From Streptomyces sp. NBC_01689 (GTDB lineage Bacteria; Actinomycetota; Actinomycetes; Streptomycetales; Streptomycetaceae): DNA of 64,000 nucleotides. The notes beneath the pieces are model-generated. The model was not told where the DNA came from, did not search any database, and saw nothing but the letters and a program-made list of their open reading frames with translations. Shown piece after piece: positions 25,379 to 33,733 of the stretch. Every line of letters begins with the position of its first letter. Positions within the stretch are counted from its first letter, which is position 1. The stretch is from NCBI RefSeq assembly GCF_036250675.1, contig NZ_CP109592.1, positions 4,216,001 to 4,280,000 on the forward strand, given 5' to 3'. Made by a program: the position numbers and the translations under genes.

Positions 25379-26194
25379 ATGACCGTGCCAGCACCGACAG
25401 ACTCCCCCGGCCCCGGCGACGACCCCGAGTTCCCGGACAAGAGCCCGGACACCAGCCCGGACCCCAGCTCGGACAGGAGCCCGGACAAGGGCCCCGCCAA
25501 GAGCGAGCAGACCCGCGCCCTGATCCTGGAGACGGCCCTCCGGCTGTTCCAGGAACGGGGGTACGACAAGACGACCATGCGGGCCATCGCTCAGGAGGCC
25601 GGGGTCTCCGTCGGCAACGCCTACTACTACTTCGCCGGCAAGGAGCACCTGATCCAGGGCTTCTACGACCGGATCGGCGCCGAGCACCAGGTGGCGGTCC
25701 GGCAGGTGCTGGAACGCGAGAAGGATCTGGAGGCGCGGATCGCGGGCGTGCTGAAGGCATGGCTCGACGTGGCGGAGCCGTATCACGAGTTCGCCGCGCA
25801 GTTCTTCAAGAACGCCGCCGATCCCGAGAGTCCGCTCAGCCCCTTCTCACCCGAGTCGGCGGGACCGCGCGAGGAGTCGATCGCCCTGCACCGCAAGGTG
25901 CTCGCCGGGTCGAAGGCGAAGGTCCCGGAGGAGCTGCGGGACGCCCTGCCCGAACTGATGTGGCTGTCGCAGATGGGGCTCGTCCTCTACTGGGTCTTCG
26001 ACCGCACGGAGGGACGCGAGCGCAGTTACCGGCTCGCCGAGCGCGGCGCCCGGCTCACCGCCCGCGGGGTCGCGCTGGCCCGCTTCCGGGTGCTGCGACC
26101 GCTCGTCCACGAGGTGCACGAGCTGTTCACCGACTTCCTGCCGGGGATGACGAGACTGCTGCCCGATCCGGCGGTCAAGGAGCGGACCGGCTGA
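25379..26194 (+). CDS. TetR family regulator, probably autoregulating its operon
   Basis: 271 residues from ATG 25379, 4 nt after the DCC gene. An unusual 40-residue acidic, Ser-Pro-Asp repeat leader precedes the DNA-binding domain, TRALILETALRLFQERGYDKTTMRAIAQEAGVS, then VGNAYYYFAGKEHLIQGFY. The ligand domain contains LPELMWLSQMGLVLYWVFDRTEGR. As the last gene of the unit it most likely binds the two TTGAAC palindromes upstream of 24452. The same half-site TTGAACA appears three times upstream of the sulfatase gene. The ligand is unknown. Confidence 0.88.
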   Translation: MTVPAPTDSPGPGDDPEFPDKSPDTSPDPSSDRSPDKGPAKSEQTRALILETALRLFQERGYDKTTMRAIAQEAGVSVGNAYYYFAGKEHLIQGFYDRIGAEHQVAVRQVLEREKDLEARIAGVLKAWLDVAEPYHEFAAQFFKNAADPESPLSPFSPESAGPREESIALHRKVLAGSKAKVPEELRDALPELMWLSQMGLVLYWVFDRTEGRERSYRLAERGARLTARGVALARFRVLRPLVHEVHELFTDFLPGMTRLLPDPAVKERTG

Positions 26195-26453
26195 TGACCG
26201 CCGGGTGAGGCGGCCCGGACCGGACACCGGGGGTCCCGCACCGCGGCGCGGCGAGGTGCTCCCCGAAGCCCGCGTCGGCCTCCAAGGCGGAGTCGGCCTC
26301 GACGGCCGGGGGCGGGGAAGAGCCCCGCGGGGAACGCGTACGCGAGTGGCCGCGTCCACGCCCCCCCCGGGGAGCTCGCCGCGCTGCCGGCCCGACCGGC
26401 GCCCAGGACACCCCCGGACGCCGACGAGATCCTGAAGGCCGGGCCGTCCGCGG

Positions 26454-28883
26454 CTAGTTGACCGCGTCGACCTCGTCCTCCGTCAACTCCACGTCGTGCA
26501 CCAGCGGTTCGTCGCTCACGACCACATGACCGGCACGGGCGGTGTACGAGGGCGCGGTGGCCGCGAGCAGATAGGTGCCCGGGGCCGGGACCGACACGAT
26601 GTACGAACCGTCGGCCAGTGACGTCACCCGGTCCAGCTGGCGCCCGCCCTTCGAGAGCAGCGTCACGACCGCCCCGTCGAGGGGTTCGCCCGTCGCGTCG
26701 CGGACGAAGCCGTGGACGGCCGTCGCCCCTCCTGCCTGCGCGGGCACCGGCAGCGGCACCGGCCCCGTCTCCTCGGCCGGCTCCACCGCCAGGTGCGGCA
26801 GCCGCTTGTCGAGCCCGGCGGGCAGCCACCAGTTGGAGTTGCCGAGCAGATGCATCGCGGCCGGCACCAGCGCCGTACGGAGGATGAACGCGTCGAGCGC
26901 GACCGCCGCCGCCAGCCCGACGCCCGCCATCGCCGCCCCCGAGTCGCCGCTCAGGACGAAGGCCAGGAAGACGCAGACCATGATCAGGGCGGCCGAGTTG
27001 ATGACCCGGCTGGTCTCCGCGAGGCCGACCCGGACCGCCCGCGCGTTGTCCCTGGTGTGCACCCACTCCTCGTGCATCCGGCTCACCAGGAACACCTGGT
27101 AGTCCATCGACAGGCCGAAGAGCAGCGAGAGCATGATGACCGGCAGGAAGGCGTTGATCGGTCCTTCCTTGCCGAGGCCCAGCAGGTCCAGTCCCCAGCC
27201 CCACTGGAACACCGCGACGAGGACGCCGAAGGACGCGGCGGCCGCGATCAGGTTCATCACGGCGGCCGTCAGCGGCACCACCACGGAACGGAAGGCGACC
27301 ATCAGGAGCAGGAAGCCGAGGCCGATGATGGTGGCGATGAAGAGCGGGAGCCGGTCCCCGGTCACGGTCGAGAAGTCCTTGGAGATCGCCGTCACTCCGC
27401 CCACGTGCGCCTGGGCGCCCGCGTCCGGGATCGCCTTGTCGCGCAGGTCGTCGATGAGCCGGTCGGTCTTCTCGGACTGCGGCGAGGTGGCCGGTACGAC
27501 CTGGATGACCGTGACGCCCCCGGAGGGCGGCAGCGCGGCGACCCGGGCGACACCGTCGGTCGCGCGGATGTTCCGCACGAGCGCGTCCGTGTCGCCGCCG
27601 GACGAGACCACCTGCAGGGGGCCGTTGAAGCCGGGTCCGAAGCCCTCCGCGAGCAGGTCGTACGCCTGCCTGGTCGTCGTGCTCGCGTCGTCGTTGCCCT
27701 GGTCGGTGGCACCGAGCCGCAGCGACAGCACGGGCAGCGCGAGCACCGCCATGACGACCACGGCCACCGCCGCGACCGTGCGCGGACGCCTCTGCACGCC
27801 CGCCGACCAGCGGGCGGCCAGGCCGCTCGCCGACTCCGGCTCACGTCCTCCCTCGGCGGCCAGCCTGCGCCGCTGCCTGCGGCTGAGCACCCGGGGGCCG
27901 AGGAAGCCGAGCAGCGCGGGCAGCAGCGTGACCGCCGCGAGCACGCTGAACACAACCGTCAGCGAGGTGCCGATGACCACGCCGTCCAGGAAACGCAGGT
28001 TGGTCACGAGCATCCCGGCGAGCGCGATGCACACCGTGCCGCCCGCGAACAGCACCGCCCGGCCCGAGGTGTTGAGCGCGGTGACCGCGGACTCCTCGGG
28101 GTCCGCACCGCGCAGGATGCCGCGCCGGTGCCGGGTGACGATGAACAGCGCGTAGTCGATGCCGACGCCCAGTCCGATCAGGGTGGCGAGCAGCGGAGCC
28201 AGGTCGGGCACGTCCGCGACATGGCTGATCAGCTGGGTGGAGAACAGTCCGGTGCCCACCCCGAAGACCGCGATGCCGATCGGGAGCAGCATCGCGAAGA
28301 GCGAGCCGAAGGCGAGGAACAGGACGATCGCGGCCGCCAGGATGCCGACCATCTCCGCGAGTCCGGTGGGCGGTTCCTGGACCCGCTGGATCGCCTGGCC
28401 GCCCAGGGCCACCCGCAGACCGGCGCGTTCCGCGCCCTGCGCCGTGTCGACGACGTTCTGCACCAGCTCCTTGGGCACGGCGTTGGCCTGCTCGCCGAAG
28501 GTGACCTGCGCGTAGGCGATCCGCCCGTCCGCGCTGATCTGCGCCGCGCCCTGCGCGCCCGTGTACGGGCTCGTGACGCCGCCGACCCCCTTCATCCCGG
28601 CGATCCGCTCGATCACCGGCTCCATCCGGGACCGTACGGCCTGGTCGCGGACCGTCCCCGTGTCGACCTTCCACACCACCGTGTCCGTGTCGCCCGCCCG
28701 GTCCGGGAAGGCCTTCTCCAGCAGGTTGTACGCGCGCTTGGAGTCCGTGTCGGGCAGGGAGAACACGTTCGCGTAGTCCGTGCCCGCGGTGGACGCCGCG
28801 GTCCCCAGTCCGAGCAGTGCCCCCACCCACAGCAACAGGACCACCAGCCGATGCCGATAGCACCACCGTGCCAATGTCGCCAC
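26454..28883 (-). CDS. MMPL family RND-type transporter with C-terminal carboxypeptidase-regulatory-like domain
   Basis: GTG 28883 with AAGGAG at 8 nt is preferred over a TTG six bases earlier; 809 residues. It has two MMPL halves, each with an outside loop after helix 1 and a helix bundle: FSLPDTDSKRAYNLLEKAFP and MEPVIERIAGMKGVGGV in the first, then LGVGIDYALFIVTRHRRG and FGLSMDYQVFLVSRMHEEW with the proton-relay GxGxDY/GLSMDY motifs. After about residue 715 comes an added beta-sandwich unit: VHGFVRDATGEPLDGAVVTLLSKGG, DGSYIVSVPAPGTYLLAATAPSYTA. Typical members are shorter and lack this. It may export lipids or drugs. It is divergent from a two-component system that may regulate it. Confidence 0.9.
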   Translation of the reverse strand: MATLARWCYRHRLVVLLLWVGALLGLGTAASTAGTDYANVFSLPDTDSKRAYNLLEKAFPDRAGDTDTVVWKVDTGTVRDQAVRSRMEPVIERIAGMKGVGGVTSPYTGAQGAAQISADGRIAYAQVTFGEQANAVPKELVQNVVDTAQGAERAGLRVALGGQAIQRVQEPPTGLAEMVGILAAAIVLFLAFGSLFAMLLPIGIAVFGVGTGLFSTQLISHVADVPDLAPLLATLIGLGVGIDYALFIVTRHRRGILRGADPEESAVTALNTSGRAVLFAGGTVCIALAGMLVTNLRFLDGVVIGTSLTVVFSVLAAVTLLPALLGFLGPRVLSRRQRRRLAAEGGREPESASGLAARWSAGVQRRPRTVAAVAVVVMAVLALPVLSLRLGATDQGNDDASTTTRQAYDLLAEGFGPGFNGPLQVVSSGGDTDALVRNIRATDGVARVAALPPSGGVTVIQVVPATSPQSEKTDRLIDDLRDKAIPDAGAQAHVGGVTAISKDFSTVTGDRLPLFIATIIGLGFLLLMVAFRSVVVPLTAAVMNLIAAAASFGVLVAVFQWGWGLDLLGLGKEGPINAFLPVIMLSLLFGLSMDYQVFLVSRMHEEWVHTRDNARAVRVGLAETSRVINSAALIMVCVFLAFVLSGDSGAAMAGVGLAAAVALDAFILRTALVPAAMHLLGNSNWWLPAGLDKRLPHLAVEPAEETGPVPLPVPAQAGGATAVHGFVRDATGEPLDGAVVTLLSKGGRQLDRVTSLADGSYIVSVPAPGTYLLAATAPSYTARAGHVVVSDEPLVHDVELTEDEVDAVN

Positions 28884-29037
28884 GCTCAACGCTCCTTAGT
28901 CGATCGGTCGGTCCCCCAGGTCCTTCGAGAACCATCGACCGGCGTGCTCGCGCGATGAACGACCTGCCCATGACTCTCAAGGAACTCCAAGGCGGGAAGC
29001 GGCACCCCGGCGGGACGGGCGTGCCGATACTGGGGGC

Positions 29038-29727
29038 ATGACCGCTCATGAGGGGGCCACCGTCCTCGTCGTCGAGGACGAGCCGAGCATCGCGGACGTC
29101 CTGGCCATCGCCCTGCGCTACCACCGCTTCGAGGTCATGACCGCGGGCACCGTCCGCCGGGCGCTCACGCTCGCCGAGCGCACCCGGCCCGACGCGGTCC
29201 TGCTCGACGTGATGCTGCCGGACGGCGACGGCCGGGCCCTCGGCCGTGAACTGCGCGTACGGCAGCCCGATCTCGCGGTCGTCTTCCTCACCGCCCGGGA
29301 CGCGCCCGCGGAGATCGTGGGCGCGCTCGGCTTCGGTGACGACTACATCACCAAGCCGTTCAACATCGACGAGGTCGTCGCCCGGATCACCGCCGTGCTG
29401 CGCCGCACCCGGCCCGCGGACGTGCTGCCGCAGCGCCCGCCGCTGCGCTACGGCGAACTGGAGCTGGACGAGACGACGTACTCCGTGCACCGCGGCGAGC
29501 GGACCGTGGAACTCACCCCGACCGAGTACGCGCTGCTGCGCTTCCTGGTGCGCAACGGCGGCCGGATCGTGCCCAAGGAGCAGCTCCTGCGGCACGTCTG
29601 GCAGTACGAGCACCCGGCCGAGTCGACCGTCGTGGAGACCTACATCAGCTATCTGCGGCGCAAGCTCGAACCGCTCGGACCGCCGGTCATCCAGACCCGG
29701 CGCGGCGTCGGGTACGGGCTCGCATGA
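29038..29727 (+). CDS. OmpR/PhoB-type response regulator
   Basis: 229 residues. Receiver domain: VLVVEDEPSI (acidic pocket), phosphoacceptor in AVLLDVMLPDGDG, Thr in VVFLTARDAP and Lys in DDYITKPFNIDEV. The DNA-binding winged helix is ELDETTYSVHRGERTVELTPTEYALLRFLVRNGGRIV (split), then LLRHVWQYEHPAESTVVETYISYLRRKLEPL. GATACT at 29026-29031 lies 6 nt before the ATG, so the mRNA may be leaderless. Its stop overlaps the kinase start by 4 nt (ATGA). It is divergent from the MMPL transporter and is its likely regulator, which is an inference. Confidence 0.95.
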   Translation: MTAHEGATVLVVEDEPSIADVLAIALRYHRFEVMTAGTVRRALTLAERTRPDAVLLDVMLPDGDGRALGRELRVRQPDLAVVFLTARDAPAEIVGALGFGDDYITKPFNIDEVVARITAVLRRTRPADVLPQRPPLRYGELELDETTYSVHRGERTVELTPTEYALLRFLVRNGGRIVPKEQLLRHVWQYEHPAESTVVETYISYLRRKLEPLGPPVIQTRRGVGYGLA

Positions 29728-31193
29728 GGGTCCCCGGCCGCCTCCTTCCCTCCCGCGTGGGCATCCGGCGTCCGCGCCGCCATCACGGCATCCACTCGCT
29801 GCGCGGCCAGCTGGCGCTCGCCAACGTGGCGCTGCTGGCCCTGGGCATCGTCGTCGCGACCGCCGTCAGCCTGATGGGCATGCGGCACTATCTCCTCGAC
29901 CAGGTCGACGCACAGCTCGTCAAGACCCGTGACTCGCTGAACGGTTCACAGCTCACGCTCCACCAGATCGACTCGCTGACCACGCTGGCCTTCGTCCGCA
30001 ACCATCTGACGCCCGCCACGGACGGTTCGCCGCAGCCCGGTTCGATCTTCGCGGCGCTGGACGACCGGGGGCGGGCGGTCAGCATCGGCGGGTTCAAGCC
30101 GACCGGCACCCAGCGCGCGCTGATCTCCGCGGTGGACGACCCGCGCGCCCTCGTCCGCGACCGGGCGCTGCACGACGTCACCGTGCACGGCGCCGCCTAC
30201 CGCACGACCGGGGCCCGGCTCGGCGACGGCACCTGTGTGCTGCTCGCCGCGTCCACCGACGCGCTCCACAAGGGCATAGCCAAGGCCCTCCGGCTCGATC
30301 TCGCCGTGGGGACGCTGCTGCTGACACTGCTCGCGGTACTGACCATGCTCAGCGTGAGCCGGAGGCTGCGGCCGCTGGAGGACATGGTGGAGACGTCGTC
30401 GGCGATCGCCGAGGGCGACCTGACGCGCCGCGTGCCGTCCAGTCAGCATCCGACCCAGGAGGTCGAGCAGCTGCGGCTGGCCCTCAACTCGATGCTGCAA
30501 CAGGTGGAGTCGGCCTACCGGACGCGTGAGCACAGCGCCGCCCAGCTCCGGCGGTTCGTCGGGGACGCCTCGCACGAACTGCGCACCCCGCTCTCCGCGA
30601 TCCGCGGCTACCTCCAGCTGTACGACAAGGGGATGCTGAGCGAGCCGGCCGAACGCCGGCGGGCCTGGGACCGGATGAACGCCGAGGCCGACCGGATGGG
30701 ACGGCTGGTGGACGAGCTGCTCACGCTGGCCCGGCTCGACCAGCGGCCCGAACTGCGTTTCAGGAACGTCGACCTGAGCCGGCTCGTACGGGACGCCGCC
30801 GAGGACCTCCGTGCCCAGCAGCCCGGACGGCCGGTGACGGTGGGCGCCGACGGCACCCTGCTGGTGCACGCCGACGAATCGGGGCTGCGGCAGGTGCTGG
30901 GCAACCTGGTGGCCAACGTCCGTACGCACACGCCCGTGGAGGTGCCGGTGCGGCTGGGTCTGGAGCGCGCGGACGGCGTCGTACGGCTGTGTGTCGCGGA
31001 CCAGGGTCCGGGGCTCACCGAGGAGGACGCGGCACGCATATTCGACCGCTTCTTCCGGGCGGGCGGCGGTGCGGGCAGCGGGCTGGGGATGGCGATCGTG
31101 CAGGGGGTGGTGACGGCTCACGGGGGTGCTGTGGCGGTACGGACGTCACCGGGCGAGGGGCTGGCCGTGACCGTGACGCTGCCCGCGCGCTGA
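29724..31193 (+). CDS. Sensor histidine kinase
   Basis: 489 residues, overlapping the response regulator by 4 nt. Helix 1 is LALANVALLALGIVVATAVSL, then an outside sensor region of about 130 residues, helix 2 LDLAVGTLLLTLLAVLTML, a HAMP domain (RRLRPLEDMVETSSAIAEGDL), and the dimerisation helix with phospho-acceptor His284 in GDASHELRTPLSAIRGYLQ. The ATPase shows VLGNLVANVRTHT (N box; the usual Asn-Ala-x-Lys is Ala-Asn-Val-Arg), CVADQGPGLT (G1), IFDRFFR (F) and GSGLGMAIVQG (G2). It detects an unknown envelope or membrane signal. Confidence 0.94.
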   Translation: MRVPGRLLPSRVGIRRPRRHHGIHSLRGQLALANVALLALGIVVATAVSLMGMRHYLLDQVDAQLVKTRDSLNGSQLTLHQIDSLTTLAFVRNHLTPATDGSPQPGSIFAALDDRGRAVSIGGFKPTGTQRALISAVDDPRALVRDRALHDVTVHGAAYRTTGARLGDGTCVLLAASTDALHKGIAKALRLDLAVGTLLLTLLAVLTMLSVSRRLRPLEDMVETSSAIAEGDLTRRVPSSQHPTQEVEQLRLALNSMLQQVESAYRTREHSAAQLRRFVGDASHELRTPLSAIRGYLQLYDKGMLSEPAERRRAWDRMNAEADRMGRLVDELLTLARLDQRPELRFRNVDLSRLVRDAAEDLRAQQPGRPVTVGADGTLLVHADESGLRQVLGNLVANVRTHTPVEVPVRLGLERADGVVRLCVADQGPGLTEEDAARIFDRFFRAGGGAGSGLGMAIVQGVVTAHGGAVAVRTSPGEGLAVTVTLPAR

Positions 31194-31198
31194 CCTGC

Positions 31199-31251
31199 TT
31201 GAACATATGCGGTGGTGCCCTTGAACATAAGCAGACCCGGGGCATTGAACA
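31199..31251. promoter_or_regulatory. Three direct TTGAACA repeats upstream of the sulfatase gene
   Basis: TTGAACA occurs at 31199-31205, 31221-31227 and 31245-31251, 22 and 24 bp apart, two of them extended as TTGAACATA. They match the half-site of the TetR operators at 24379 and 24424. They could be a binding array for that regulator or another. Confidence 0.45.
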
Positions 31252-31347
31252 CGTCCCGCCGTGGTGCCGTACACAGAAGCGGCGGTACGGCCCTTCCGGC
31301 CGGGTCCGCCGCGCCATCACCGGGTTTCGCACGGAAGGACCTTCGGG

Positions 31348-33654
31348 TTGTCGTTCAACACGAGCTCTCGACAGCTGCCGGACACGGACGAGACGCCCGA
31401 CGAGGCGCGCCCGCAGGAGACCCGGACGCCGGACGCGCCCGCGGAGCCGACGTCCCCGGAGTCCGCGGCCCCCGCGACACCCGCCGGAGCCGAGGCGCCG
31501 GCCGGGTCCCCGACGTCGACGGAATCCGCCGACGGCTCCGGGATCCCCGGCTCCCCGGAACCCGCGAAGGCCGCGGCGGCCGCCGACTCCGCTGGACCGG
31601 CCGCTCCCACCGATTCCCAGGCCTCCGCCGGACCCCCTGTCCCCACGGACTCCGCCGAGTCCGCGAAGGCCGACACCGACGCCTCCGAGCCCGCCTCCTC
31701 CTCCGAGGCGACGGAGGCCGCCGGCCTGCCCGCGGACGCCGGGTCCCCGCGGCCCGCCGAACCGGCCGGACCCGCCGAAGCCGCGGAGCCCGGCGCACCC
31801 GCCGGGCCCGAGGCCTCCGCCGAACCCGATGCCTCCAGCGGACCGGGTGTCTCGGCCGAACCAGACGCCACCATCGCACCCGATGCATCCGCCGAGTCCG
31901 GGGTCTCCGCCGAACCCGATGCCTCCAGCGGACCGGGTGTCCCCGCGGAACCCGGTGGCTCCGGGGGCGACGGCGCTCCCGGGGTGGCGCCGGTCAAGGG
32001 GCGGTGGCGGCGGTGGCGGGCGAAGCACCCGGCCGCCGCCCGGGTGCTGACCTGGACCACCACCGTCCTCGCCGCCGCGCTCGTACTGTTCGCGCTGCTC
32101 ATGCCGAACAGCAGCGCCGGTTTCCGCCCCGGCGAGTTCGTGCGCATCCCGGTGGAGGCGGTCTTCGGCGCCGCCGTGCTGATCGTCCTGCCCCGCAGGC
32201 CCCGGCTGGTGGTGGCGGCCCTCGGCGGCCTGGTCCTCGGCGTGCTGACCGTGCTGAACCTTCTCGACATCGGCTTCACCGAGTACCTCGGACGGGGGTT
32301 CAACCTCGTCCTCGACTGGTCGCTCTTCTCGGACGCGTACTCCTACCTCCAGGACACGATGGGCAAGCAGGCCACCCTGGGCATCGCCGTCGCCCTCGTC
32401 GTGCTCGTGGTCGTCCTGCTCGCCGTGATGGCGCTGGCGGTCGTCCGGCTGGCCGACCTGATGTCCCGGCACACCGCGACGGCCACCCGCTCGACCCTGG
32501 TGGTCGGCACCGTCTGGATCGCCTGCTCCGCGCTCGGCGTCCAGTTCACCGGCGTGCCGGTCGCCTCCGCCTCGACGGCCAAGTCCGTGGAGGACCGCAC
32601 CAAGCGGGTGCAGGCGACCCTGCGGGACGAGGCGGCGTTCGCGAAGTTCGCGAAGAAGGACGCGTTCGCCAACACCCCGCCGGACCAGCTCCTGACGGAC
32701 CTGCGCGGCAAGGACATGATGATCACCTTCATCGAGAGCTACGGCCGCAGCGCGATCGAGGACCCGGTCATGGCGCCGGGGGTGGACGCGACCCTCACCG
32801 CCGAGAACCAGAAGCTGGTCAAGGCCGGGTTCGCGGCGAAGAGCGGCTGGCTGACCTCGGCGACGTACGGCGGCAGCAGCTGGCTGGGGCACTCGACGTT
32901 CCTGTCGGGCCTGTGGATCAGCAACCAGCAGCGGTACCGCACCGTCACCGCGGGCGACCACCTGACCCTCACCAAGGCCTTCAAGAAGTCGGGCGGCTGG
33001 GACACCGTCGGTGTCATGCCGGGCGTCCAGAAGGCCTGGCCCGAGTCCAAGTTCTACGGACTCGACAAGGTCTACGACTCCCACAAACTCCAGTACAAGG
33101 GACCGAAGTTCAGCTGGTCGACGATGCCCGACCAGTACGCCCTGACCGCGTTCGAGCGCCTGGTGCACGGCAAGAAGCACGACAAGCCCCTGATGTCGGA
33201 GATCATCCTGACCTCCAGCCACCAGCCCTGGGCTCCGATCCCCAAGCTGGTCCCGCAGGACCAGGTCGGCGACGGCTCGATCTACGACTCGATCGAGAAG
33301 GCCGGCAAGAAGCCCGCCGACATCATCACCGACTCCACCCAGTCGAAGCAGGAGTACGGCAAGTCCATCCAGTACTCGGTGTCGAGCCTCGTCAACTACC
33401 TGGTGAAGTACGGCGACAAGGACACCGTGCTGATCTTCCTCGGCGACCACCAGCCCATCGCCCGGGTCAGCGGCAACCACGCCAGCCGTGACGTACCGGT
33501 CTCGATCGTGGCCAAGGACCCGAAGGTCCTGGACAGGATCGCGGACTGGGGGTGGACGGACGGTCTGCAGCCGGAGCACAACGCCCCGGTCTGGAAGATG
33601 AGTTCCTTCCGCGACCGCTTCATGACGGCGTACGGCTCGACACCGGCGCCGTGA
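31348..33654 (+). CDS. Sulfatase/LTA-synthase-like membrane protein with long disordered N-terminus
   Basis: TTG 31348 has GGAAGGA at 8 nt and is preferred to a GTG at 31261; 768 residues. The first 215 or so are Ala/Pro/Ser/Glu-rich, disordered and cytoplasmic. They include a 37-bp DNA repeat. Four or five membrane helices follow (from TTTVLAAALVLFALLM to TLVVGTVWIACSALGV). The outer alkaline-phosphatase-fold domain shows DMMITFIESYGRSA (metal and nucleophile region), TYGGSSWLGHSTFLSG and LIFLGDHQPIARVSGNHASRDVPV with metal-binding Asp/His. Relatives include lipoteichoic acid synthases and phosphoglycerol transferases. It may add phospho-groups to an envelope glycopolymer; the donor is unknown. 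Confidence 0.86.
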   Translation: MSFNTSSRQLPDTDETPDEARPQETRTPDAPAEPTSPESAAPATPAGAEAPAGSPTSTESADGSGIPGSPEPAKAAAAADSAGPAAPTDSQASAGPPVPTDSAESAKADTDASEPASSSEATEAAGLPADAGSPRPAEPAGPAEAAEPGAPAGPEASAEPDASSGPGVSAEPDATIAPDASAESGVSAEPDASSGPGVPAEPGGSGGDGAPGVAPVKGRWRRWRAKHPAAARVLTWTTTVLAAALVLFALLMPNSSAGFRPGEFVRIPVEAVFGAAVLIVLPRRPRLVVAALGGLVLGVLTVLNLLDIGFTEYLGRGFNLVLDWSLFSDAYSYLQDTMGKQATLGIAVALVVLVVVLLAVMALAVVRLADLMSRHTATATRSTLVVGTVWIACSALGVQFTGVPVASASTAKSVEDRTKRVQATLRDEAAFAKFAKKDAFANTPPDQLLTDLRGKDMMITFIESYGRSAIEDPVMAPGVDATLTAENQKLVKAGFAAKSGWLTSATYGGSSWLGHSTFLSGLWISNQQRYRTVTAGDHLTLTKAFKKSGGWDTVGVMPGVQKAWPESKFYGLDKVYDSHKLQYKGPKFSWSTMPDQYALTAFERLVHGKKHDKPLMSEIILTSSHQPWAPIPKLVPQDQVGDGSIYDSIEKAGKKPADIITDSTQSKQEYGKSIQYSVSSLVNYLVKYGDKDTVLIFLGDHQPIARVSGNHASRDVPVSIVAKDPKVLDRIADWGWTDGLQPEHNAPVWKMSSFRDRFMTAYGSTPAP
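31815..31941. repeat. 37-bp perfect direct repeat in the sulfatase gene
   Basis: The same 37 bp occur at 31815-31851 and 31905-31941, 90 bp apart, so the protein repeat is in frame (30 residues, around EPDASSGPGV). A recent in-gene duplication or recombination. Confidence 0.85.
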
Positions 33655-33681
33655 CCCGCCCGGACTCGTGACCTTCCCGGC

Positions 33682-33702
33682 GCGCCGGAGCTCCTCCGGC
33701 GC
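33682..33702. terminator. Bidirectional hairpin between convergent sulfatase and phosphoesterase genes
   Basis: GCGCCGGAG, loop CTC, CTCCGGCGC forms a perfect 9-bp stem. Part of it is repeated directly at 33702-33716, giving an alternative stem. Confidence 0.65.
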
Positions 33703-33733
33703 CGGAGCTCCTCCGTCGCCGGGACGCCGTCGC

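Noticed and set aside
26195..26453. Possible gene fragment after the TetR gene, with an eight-C run and an ending DADEILKAG
   Set aside because: One frame reads sensibly at the end but has no start, no homology I recognise and no ribosome site. It may be a decayed gene, but the evidence is too thin.
31199..31251. PHO box for PhoP control
   Set aside because: PhoP boxes are 11-bp direct repeats of GTTCACC. These repeats are TTGAACA at 22-24 bp and do not fit.
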